64,000 bases of DNA from Gracilariopsis chorda. Its lineage: Eukaryota; Rhodophyta; Florideophyceae; Gracilariales; Gracilariaceae. The stretch is from NCBI GenBank assembly GCA_003194525.1, contig NBIV01000191.1, positions 1 through 64,000 on the forward strand, given 5' to 3'. Positions 55,801-64,000 of the stretch are shown here, piece by piece. A program made the position numbers and the translations under genes. The stretch's first letter is position 1, and each line of letters begins with the position of its first letter. The notes under the pieces are model-generated. The model ran no database searches. It worked only from the letters and a program-made list of their open reading frames with translations, and was not told the origin of the DNA.

Positions 55801-57853
55801 AGCAGGTGAGAGGGGTGGGTGCTTTTTATGGGTGTGTTTTGGGGGCTGCATGGTGCAGCTATAAAATGCGGGTCATACAAGCGATGCGAACAAAGGTATT
55901 TTAGGCGCGTGTGCGCAAAACAAAGGCGGCGCGCCCCCCGCCGAGGCGGATGGAGTGAGTTAATCGATAAGCGCACGTCACGTGAGGGCGGAGAAGACGG
56001 CGGGTGGACTTGAGGGGCAGTGCGGCGAGTCGATATATTAATTCCCTGCATCTTGGGCTTGCGCAACACGGAACGGGTAACCTTACCGTTGGTGGATAAC
56101 TTTGGCGAACGGAAAGGTCGGTAAAACTGGCAGAGGGCAACTTATCGAATCACAACTTATCGAATCACAACTTATCGGCAGCCTTTTCGGCGCGCGGAGA
56201 GACGACGCGGCTATAATACTGTGACAAAAATCGCCGCGCGCTGCCCACAACACACACGCCCCAAAAACAAAGGAAACATACACAAATGCGAGCCACACGT
56301 GGAGAGCGCTTGCGCCTTTTCTATTCGCGAGCAAAACAGATTCTTTTTCTTCTCTGCCTTCGTCGCTCCCACGCTCAGCCCTACGCGCGCGCGCGTGCCA
56401 CCCATCCTCCAGCCCCCACAACGCACGCAACACACAAACCACCACATCAACTCTCCCGTGCCGACACGCGCGCCGCACACCCCACCTGATGCTTTTTTCC
56501 CTCCCCTGACACTCCCGCTGACCGCCTTCCCCCCCAACTCGTTAAAAGCGCCCCATCAACTTACAACGCCAATCGTCTCCACATGCCCTAACGTTCCCAC
56601 TGACGTACCACACCCCCTCCCCCTCCATCAATTCCGGCCGCCAATCTCGCACGCACCGTTCTCATGCAGATAATAACAGCAAAAAAGGATCGCGGCACCC
56701 CCAAGTGCCGCGCCGCTGGCCTCTAACGCACGTGTGGTCCTCAAGCTTACATCTCCATCGATCGCAGCCTTTCGCTCCCACTTTTCTCACATCCCCCGTC
56801 GCACGTTACTGCACACTTGCGTTTCTTCCTCCACGGCAAGCACACTACCCGCCCTCTTCCCTCAACCGTCTACAAAGGTAACTTACCTGTTTATGTTGCC
56901 CTGCTTCAAAACAACTTTCCGCTGCCATTCCCGCCCCCCCACCCCTCGTTGTCTTCCCAGCAACAGCTTCTCTCACGTCTCATACAGAAGCCCCTTCCAC
57001 CCCTTACTGCTCATCCGCTCTTCAAAAAAATGTGTCTCATAGCTCATCAATAACTCTCAGTCCACTAACCGACACTAGCTCCCAGTATCAACTTGCCATT
57101 AATCCGCTTTCAGTGCACTTCAAAAACAATAACCGAAATCCACAAACAGCGGCTCATTGCTCATTGCTCTCAAGTATCGATTCCACTTGCTTTAATAATC
57201 CTCCTGTTTATCAGAAAAATACCCGCGCTTTTTCAACATCACTTCTTCTCACGTCGTATGTCCAGCCATTCCCTTGTTTCCTTTTGCGTCAACTACTCTT
57301 GCTGCAAGCGAGCTCGCGCTTTCGCTCTTGTTGTTTTGCTCTCCCTTCTCTCTACAATGCATCTTTTTTTGCAATATCTCTCGTAACCCCAAGCACACAG
57401 TTCTACCTCGCGTTCCCCTCCTTTCTAATCCCTGCATAAACCTTTCTTGTGCCCATACGTTGCTCATAGAATGCATTCCAAATTATACCGTTCAGTTTTA
57501 AATGTCAGTTTTATAAGAAAGAAACACATAAACGGGCAGTCCCTGACACAGCCACACACAGGCTCCCACAATCCCGAATTCGCCTCCCTTAACAGAAAAA
57601 AACTGGAATAGAAACAAAACCCTATCGTTTTCACTACACGTAGCACGATTGGCTGAGGGCCTCATCTCACTTCAGCTCCATCAAGCATCAACACTTTTCT
57701 ACAACTTCCATCACAACCGCTGGATATCTGCATCTATCCACAGCCCGCCTTGTCATGCTGTGCACAATCGGCTCCCGCGACCCTATTCTTAACTCTGCAG
57801 GTCCTCCTCCCTCCCTGAATCAAAAAAGGCACGCTTTGCGCGTTGTGCCTTAC
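52900..57853. other. Long interval with no supported gene, strand-asymmetric and simple-sequence rich
   Basis: Frames of up to 207 codons occur but are low-complexity (Pro/Ser/His or Arg-rich) in pyrimidine-rich DNA and match nothing I recognise. Homopolymer runs occur near 55660 (G) and 55750 (T). A 15-bp unit CGAATCACAACTTAT is repeated near 56148-56180. It could be regulatory, or hold short multi-exon or non-coding genes. Confidence 0.5.
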
Positions 57854-57970
57854 CTCACGAGTGTTAACTTTGTTCGGCGTTACTTTTGAAAGCTTGCGAG
57901 AGCGCATCGACCGTCTTTCCGAACCCAAGGCTTGCAGTCTTCTAGCGAGTTCTTTGAGCGCTGAAACCAT
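57854..57970 (-). other. Possible coding exon of an unknown gene
   Basis: From ATG 57970 the minus strand reads MVSALKELARRLQALGSERR and continues basic and leucine-containing to TRE, where a strong donor GAG/GTAAGG follows (exon end 57854). The leucine-spaced helix and splice site look real, but no partner exon was recognised. Confidence 0.25.
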
Positions 57971-58850
57971 TCGAGGATCGATGTAGATCCACAACTTATT
58001 GTCTTAATTGCAATGAACGAATGAGCGATGGCTCTGCAAAGAATTATTAGTTCCATGACTTTTGACAGCACCTGGTGCAATCTTTCTACAAGAAACTGAG
58101 GGAAAGAAAATATTCATTCCACTACGAGTATTTCTGTTCACGGAACGGGAGTTGAATAGGACCGTAAGAACTCAAGCGACGCACAAAGGGTTGGGTAGGT
58201 ACCAAGGTTATTCGAACAGAAAAACCATGAAACAAAACGTTTCGTGCCCCGCGACTGAAGTTTAGACGCTTTCTGTAAGATCACGGCAACTCCATTCTCA
58301 AAAAAAGTTCGATGCGAGTTGTAGTTGACAATCCTTTCCGTAAGCTTTACACAAGTCCGCAAATAGTGTCGTGGTGGCCTTCAATGCAAGCTTTTTTGCA
58401 GCAGAGTGGCCTCCAGAAACACAAGATGATACAACCGTTTCACAGCACTTGCACAAAATGGACAGGGCTGGAATTCGGATTGTGCGAACTGCCGAAGGTA
58501 GCCTCTTTAGCCTTATACCTTAGGCATTCGGTACAACTATAGTTTCAGTCCGGTCCATCTTGCCTCTGTCTTCTGATCCACACTCCAGTCTCCCGTTTTC
58601 CTGGGCAATTGAGAAGTTCGCCACTCTCGAGCCTGCAATTGTATCTAAGAAGAAGACCGGTACTCTTTTCTGTACTTTGAGGACGACAAGTTCAGGGTTT
58701 ATGAGGCTCGAACCGGCCATAGATTTCTGGTATGGGCTGGGGAACATGGAGCATAGAAGCAAGAGGTACCAATGGTACTCAGTACTGAGGTATGTAATTT
58801 TGGATTACTGTCGCACTGACTGATTGCATCCTGCTGCGCATTTTGGCCAT

Positions 58851-58923
58851 ATGACCTCAAATTCTCATCTCTCTGCAGTGAGGGCTTAGCCCTCACTGCA
58901 GAGAGATGAGAATTTGAGGTCAT
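58851..58923. repeat. 73-bp almost perfect palindrome
   Basis: Two 36-base arms are exact reverse complements around a single T at 58887. Such a structure can form a cruciform in DNA or a long hairpin RNA. It is not inside any recognised gene. It could be a miniature fold-back element, a hairpin-RNA locus or an assembly fold-back artefact. Confidence 0.95.
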
Positions 58924-61507
58924 CCAGCTTACAAGTGGTCTCTTCCTTTCTTGCGAAAAAGGCCCGTATATGAAAGATGCATGTCGATAACCTACTCAGG
59001 GAAATGAGCCCCTGACTCTCCTGTCCAAAAGAAGTTCTCTGTCCAGCAATTTGCTATCATGAAAAACCATCATAGAGCTCTAGATAATTGCAAGATTGTC
59101 ATTAACTGCATGCAGTGAACGACGTAAAAGGAAAGATAGGGATTAGTCGAGAACACGACACGGGGTACGGTTTCTTGATCAATCGAAAGCTACAGACCCG
59201 CTCGACATATGACTTGTGATGCATGCAGCGCCTCTCCGATCAAACGCACTGCATACTTTGATCACCCCTGCGTTAAGATTACTTGAGCCGAGGCTGCCAC
59301 TCGAATCTATTACGTGCGCGGTGAATGCGGTTCAGTTGATGCCCTGCTTCATTAACATATACCCTTCATATTCCTGATATCCTTCCGGTTACGAAGGGCA
59401 AGGGTCATAGGGAGAGCACCTTACCCCCTTATCAGTTACCACATGCTCGAAACTCATGCAGTTCAAAGCAGAGCACCTCTTCACGCATGAAAAGGTAGGA
59501 AACAATTCAAAAAGATGTCCGAAGTCCTGGATAGCCGAGTTAGATATGTTGGCATGAAGGTTGACTGTTTTCTAACAGATCAAATTTGTTGGTTTGCGAC
59601 TTTTGGAATATCCTCAGTTGTGCAAAGGTATCAAACGTATATAGAAACTATTTCCCCGATTGTAACAAAAGTATGTGAATTCGTGCCAAGGACAATCAGC
59701 GTTTAGCGCCCATCGATCATGAGGTATTCAAGCCGCCAATTAGGTGGAAGATTTGTGAAGAAACGCCAGATACGTCGGTTCGGTGTCAGATATGTGTAGC
59801 GGTCAGCAGGCCAAAGAGGGAGAGGGTAAGTTCTACACCGCATAACATGCATCCTTGAGGGATTGCGTTAGCAATACGACGTCAACAGTTTACGATACAT
59901 GTGAACAGGCTCATACAATCAATGTGCAACGGAAACAAACAAAAGGGTTCTTTTGGCATGGCGAGCGAACCCTTTGAAAACAAGCCTGATGAGACCATCT
60001 CCAGTCAGTCAAAACTTTTCATTGCTTACGCAAGGAAGGTGAAAGCTTGAAGGTTAGGTGCTCATAACCTTGAAAGACTTGGTTGCGCTGGCTCGCTATT
60101 GAATGTAAATGTTAGTTTTTTAAGATGAAATGAGGGGCTCAGAATTTGCAGAGCCAGAGGAAGCACGATGTCGATACGTCTGTATCTGATGAAAACATGA
60201 AGAATGGCTTCAAGAAGACATGTAGTGGTGCTGTATGGTGAGCTGTAGTACACGCAGTGATGGTTAATGATAAATTGATATACTGTGCAGAGGCTGTTGT
60301 AAACGTGTTCTTGAAAAAAAGTTCAGCACAGCTCTGGCCTGATCTAACAGGCGTGAACGGGCGTGAACGACAACATGATCGTTGATTGATTGGAAAATAA
60401 AGCACCCATGTTCGCGCGTGTACGACCGTGAATGACCGCGTGAACAATTTGCGTGAACGTCTTCCCATCATAATAATTACCGAAGTATTGATGTTTACCT
60501 CATTCACGGGCGTAGACTCCATGGTTAAGAAAGCTGCTTTAACATAACAGTATCTTGCGAAGAGTAGAGATGCAGCTTCTGTAAGGCAACGCTCAGAGTT
60601 CTACTCCGCATTCTGCTGTTCTACTTCACAGGAATGACCGAACGTTGCCCTGTTTCTCTATCAATACACTCAAAACTGCAGGGGAGTTGTTTCATGGCGA
60701 ACAGCAATCGTTTGCCAGTTGATTTTTCTAGAGAGAGATTTCCTTTAGATTGCCCTCTATCGTCGTCTTGGAATTTGGGACGTGAGCGCATATAAACACA
60801 CACACAACTGTTCGTGCGATCGACCTGCAAGAGTTGAACGTAACGTCGTTCCGACCGGAGATCGGGACTGTAGTAGATAAAAGGAAGGGAGACCACAATG
60901 GGGTCACGACTGAAACGAGGGGCTCTGCGTAAGAGAAAAGCAAGACCAGGCCTATTGCTGGTGGTCAGGGTGCAAAGAATCATAGGTATATTCACTGATT
61001 AAGGGTCATGTTGTGAACTGGAGGAGAAAGAGGGAAAGAAGGGTGATTTGGTACGCGATGAGAGTAGTTGTTTGTGGATGATGTGTCAAAAATGAGAAGA
61101 CATGAAGCATGCACGGGGCCGCGGCATGAAAAGGAATTGAGAATCTTCCATGGGGGGTTGGAAGGTCGCACAGGAAGCACGTGCCAACGGTAACCCTTAG
61201 CCTTCCTGTTCGAGTAGACTACACTACGACGCAGCGGATGGTTGGCAACGAAAGAATGCATGTTGATAGGAAGGCTCTACGTGTGTGAACAGGCGCGAGC
61301 TGGGCAGGACCCGGCTGCTTGGGGACGACTCGAGGGGGATGACGAAGGGCGGAAGCAGAGAACGAGTGGGAACTGGAAAGCGCCAGAAGGGAGAAGAGGC
61401 GCGTCTTTATGGTTTGCCAGAGAAAAAAAGCACCAGCGCCACATCGCCACGCGCAGAGCACGTGGCTACCACTTAATTAGCAGGAACTGACAAGAACTGA
61501 ACTGACG
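58924..61507. other. No gene supported; octamer cluster at 60351-60459
   Basis: Only short frames. GCGTGAAC occurs at 60351, 60361, 60438 and 60451, in the same orientation within 110 bases. The first two form a 10-bp direct repeat. These could be protein-binding sites; no gene start is visible next to them. Confidence 0.45.
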
Positions 61508-61534
61508 ATGTCTGACAATCTGCGTCGCCGGTAG
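61508..61534 (+). promoter_or_regulatory. Possible upstream ORF of 8 codons
   Basis: ATG at 61508 opens MSDNLRRR followed by TAG, 73 bases before the main start at 61608. If the transcript begins upstream, it could dampen translation of the zinc-motif protein. The transcription start is unknown. Confidence 0.3.
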
Positions 61535-61607
61535 CCGCAGCAAGTGTGCTCCGCTGCACTTAAAGCGGGCGTTGAAGTGCTTGCGCACAACCTCTCCCAG
61601 AGCGCGT

Positions 61608-62573
61608 ATGTCGTACCAGTTGCAACCGCGCCGCGCCGCCGCCCCCACGCGCGCCTCCGCGCCAATGTCTGCTGCCGCCCGAGCCCCCGCCGATTATGCG
61701 CTGCTCGAGTTACCGCCCACGTCGTTGGATCCCAAACTCGAAGCCGAGCCCGCCGAGCCCCCGCCCGCTGATGACCCTACAATATACGCCCCGCAGCCAC
61801 TAAGCTTTCAGTCGCTCCCACTTCCTACTCCCGCCTCTTCATCGCTGTTGTACCCTCCGGCTCATCCCGCTCCTCCGGCACAATGGAGCGCTCCACCCCC
61901 ACCTCCTCCTTCGTATCAACCTCCTCGTCTGCCCCACTCCACAGATACACGGCGAGGGAAGGAACGCGTTCAACGCCGCTGTCCGCACTGCGGCACTATG
62001 AATCATATCCGCAAAAACAATTGCGCCCTATGTGATGCTCCTAAGCAGCCTGCCAAGAAGCGCACCAAGCGCACACGGAGGCGTCTGACCTCAAGTCGAA
62101 CTTATACGGACCCTCGATTGTATCATTCCAGACTGCCATCGACCAACCCTCCGCTGATGGGTTCGCACTCTCCCCATACGTATTCGCATTCGTCGGTAAC
62201 ACCACCCCCGCTAGTGCATCATCCGCCACCTACTCAACCGCAAGGCTTTCAACAACAGCCGAGCCACCATCCGGCACCACTGCTACAAACACCGTATCAG
62301 ACACAAACTTCATTTCAGCATCAGTCACTGATGTCGCAACACGGAATGCAACATATGCAACAGTCCCCACAGGCCCCACATCAACCTCAGCACGCCATGC
62401 CCCTGCATTCGCTTCCATCTCATCATTCTCCATCTCCTTTACTGCAACACCTGCCGCATACAACCACACCTACTCTCACGACAACTCCTTCCGTCCCACA
62501 ACAATATGATCCGGTCCCATCTGGTGCCGCACATCATGTACAACACTACCATCACTCAGATTCTGCTCCTTGA
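61608..62573 (+). CDS. Low-complexity protein with a CX2C-X10-CX2C zinc motif
   Basis: The 321-aa frame from ATG 61608 (MSYQLQPRRAAAPTR) has an Ala/Pro-rich N-terminal third, then a compact zinc motif RRCPHCGTMNHIRKNNCALC (residues about 126-146), a strongly basic stretch (KKRTKRTRRR), and a long Pro/Gln/His/Ser-rich C-terminal tail. The spacing and Asn resemble RanBP2-type and zinc-ribbon modules, but the Trp typical of RanBP2 fingers is missing before the first Cys. RNA or DNA binding with a disordered low-complexity tail is likely but unproven. The frame is open upstream to non-ATG codons (61572); I chose the first ATG. The GC-rich codon use differs from the transposon half of the window. 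Confidence 0.7.
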   Translation: MSYQLQPRRAAAPTRASAPMSAAARAPADYALLELPPTSLDPKLEAEPAEPPPADDPTIYAPQPLSFQSLPLPTPASSSLLYPPAHPAPPAQWSAPPPPPPSYQPPRLPHSTDTRRGKERVQRRCPHCGTMNHIRKNNCALCDAPKQPAKKRTKRTRRRLTSSRTYTDPRLYHSRLPSTNPPLMGSHSPHTYSHSSVTPPPLVHHPPPTQPQGFQQQPSHHPAPLLQTPYQTQTSFQHQSLMSQHGMQHMQQSPQAPHQPQHAMPLHSLPSHHSPSPLLQHLPHTTTPTLTTTPSVPQQYDPVPSGAAHHVQHYHHSDSAP

Positions 62574-62574
62574 G

Positions 62575-62729
62575 GTATGTTACCAGCTATGGCTCTTTAC
62601 CTGTAGTGGTTGTGTGTAGCCTAGTATTAAACTTTGATAAATACTGTTTCCAATGCGGTTTTACCACTGCAAACGTCCAATCATCCTCTGCCCGTCCTCA
62701 GTTGATGTTATCCTGCTAGCTCATTGCAG
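62575..62729 (+). other. Possible 3' UTR intron
   Basis: GAG/GTATGT begins one base after the TGA stop of the zinc-motif gene, and an acceptor CTCATTGCAG ends at 62729. If spliced, the junction lies within a few bases of the stop, so it would not be expected to trigger nonsense-mediated decay. Splicing is not proven. Confidence 0.35.
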
Positions 62730-64000
62730 AATCAGTCTCGATCTGATGTGTACAATCATGATGTGTTCACCATAACCCCAACGGAAGACGCAAACTCTTT
62801 CTGTCCCTTTAATTATACCATATTTGGCTCATTCCGCAGTGCCGAGCAATCTGACCATTCTGGCCCGAAAGAAGAGCATCTGGCTCATATCGAATGTTCA
62901 CTAAGTATCCCTCTTGTAGTTCAACAGTCCTGGGCTAAAACGCGGATCGATCTCGCTGCGCACTCACGTCCAGTTACGAGATTCTTATCCCTAATATGAG
63001 CTTAGCAGGTATGGTTCTCTAGTATATATAGCTAGGTACGTTCTTAATACTCCACAGCTTGGATATCATGTAGAACGCTTCTCTTGTACTTATTGGACTA
63101 TAAGGGCGCCCAATAATCACTAAGGCAATAGAAGCTTACCCCAGCGATACCACTGACAGACCAAGAAAAGGCTCCGCTGGACTTCCTTGAAGCTCAACAG
63201 CGGCTTAAGCTCCATCTTGTTACTCAACCGCTAGTTCAAAATGTCCCTGAATTGCTCGGAGAACACTTCACTCTTAGGGCTGCGCAGACGGCTCTTTCAT
63301 AGGTTTTTGTGGGACACACGCCAGGGTTACACCCTGTTTCTACGACCTGTTTTAGGGAAAGAGCTACTGCCCGCTAGAGCTAAGGTATAGAGTTGAAAAT
63401 ACCGTTGATCTCTTTGTCATGAGGTGTAGAAAACGCTCCCAGTCCAGATGAGACACTTTCCCGTCCTCACAAGAAAAACAAGGAGTTGGAGTATCAGCAA
63501 TAGTGAAGAAATGGCTGGAAAGGTTGTTGGAATTCTTGCGGAGAGTGGAATTCTTCAACAAGAGTTCCTACAACGCAGTGGCGTGCGCCCGTAAACATAC
63601 ATAGATACATATATACATAAACTGGGAGCATCTTCTCTAGGATAAACGATTCTCATATGCACTCCCACTCGAAGTACTCTGAAAAAGGACCGGTCACCCT
63701 GCAATACAGTCACCCAGTCACCCAGAGTGATCGTTACATTCATTATGGTTAAACCATTTGGCGAACTGTCATAGCATTATCCTTTTAGAGTTCCTCATGA
63801 AGTTACGAGTCAAGAGAGAAACTTGTGAGCGTATCCAATAAATTCAGAAGGGGAATGCACTACGTTCAAAGGTTTCCAAAAACTGTAGGAGCATCTGTTG
63901 CTACATTTGAATTGCGGTATGACTGCGCACCCCACATCATGCAACCGATTCTTCAGCCGAAAGACAAACACCGTACAGACAGACACTGCAACTGATGTGG
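62730..64000. other. Right end of window, nothing assigned
   Basis: A 91-codon frame (62724-62999) overlaps the proposed acceptor and may be UTR. No other gene, RNA gene or repeat was recognised. Confidence 0.4.

Noticed and set aside
58520-58762. 80-codon minus-strand frame (ARVANFSIAQENGR region)
   Set aside because: Looked faintly like retroelement sequence, but no catalytic or structural motif could be identified.

Overview
This is a nuclear eukaryotic window. The one intact multi-domain host gene carries a GT-AG intron with a CTAAC/CTGAC-type branch site. The rest is dominated by eukaryotic transposable elements: Ty3/Gypsy, Ty1/Copia, a DIRS-like YR retroelement, a pogo-like DNA transposon and a Helitron. 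Intron-poor host genes plus this mixture fit a florideophyte red alga (a Chondrus-like genome), but that is an inference, not a proven assignment.

Layout. 1-12010: two nearly identical Ty3/Gypsy elements in tandem, sharing the central LTR (partial LTR, gag-pol, LTR, gag-pol, LTR; period 5680 bp). Both have complete uninterrupted gag-pol frames. The array abuts a broken Copia RT-RNase H (12011-13160). 13.5-17.7 kb: a decayed DIRS-like element on the minus strand (RT, RNase H and tyrosine recombinase recognisable). 17.7-21.3 kb: mostly unassigned, with one unrecognised broken reading frame at 19.9-20.9 kb. 21.3-25.6 kb: a decayed minus-strand relative of the tandem Gypsy family, cut off inside its gag zinc knuckle. 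25.6-33.25 kb: a plus-strand, chromodomain-type Gypsy element with many nonsense codons. 33.25-36.1 kb: sequence after its polypurine tract, including a long unrecognised minus-strand frame (34111-35948). 37.3-39.2 kb: another decayed minus-strand Gypsy. 39.56-40.6 kb: a decayed pogo-like transposase. 40.6-43.36 kb: AT-rich, no gene seen. 43.36-43.63 kb: four 68-bp tandem repeats. 43.95-48.77 kb: a Helitron Rep/helicase frame broken by only four stops and one frameshift. 48956-50019: a reverse-oriented solo LTR of the tandem Gypsy family with a perfect 5-bp target duplication (GATGT). That insertion fixes the LTR length at 1064 bp.

Host genes. An ABCG half-transporter (660 aa) lies on the minus strand at 50719-52800, with a six-codon first exon and a 99-bp intron. 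A 321-aa proline/glutamine/histidine-rich protein with a CX2C-X10-CX2C zinc motif lies at 61608-62573. The 52.9-61.5 kb interval between them has no gene I can support. It does hold a 73-bp almost perfect palindrome at 58851-58923 and a cluster of GCGTGAAC octamers at 60351-60459.

How it fits together. The left three quarters is a graveyard of elements of different ages with one young, possibly still mobile Gypsy family on top (tandem copies plus the solo LTR). Features worth a second look: the Gypsy reading frame starts inside the LTR and runs through the primer-binding site; a nested palindrome in its LTR; a hairpin just upstream of the polypurine tract in two unrelated Gypsy families; and the antisense frame beside the chromodomain element, which shares its CCAATTGG word bias.
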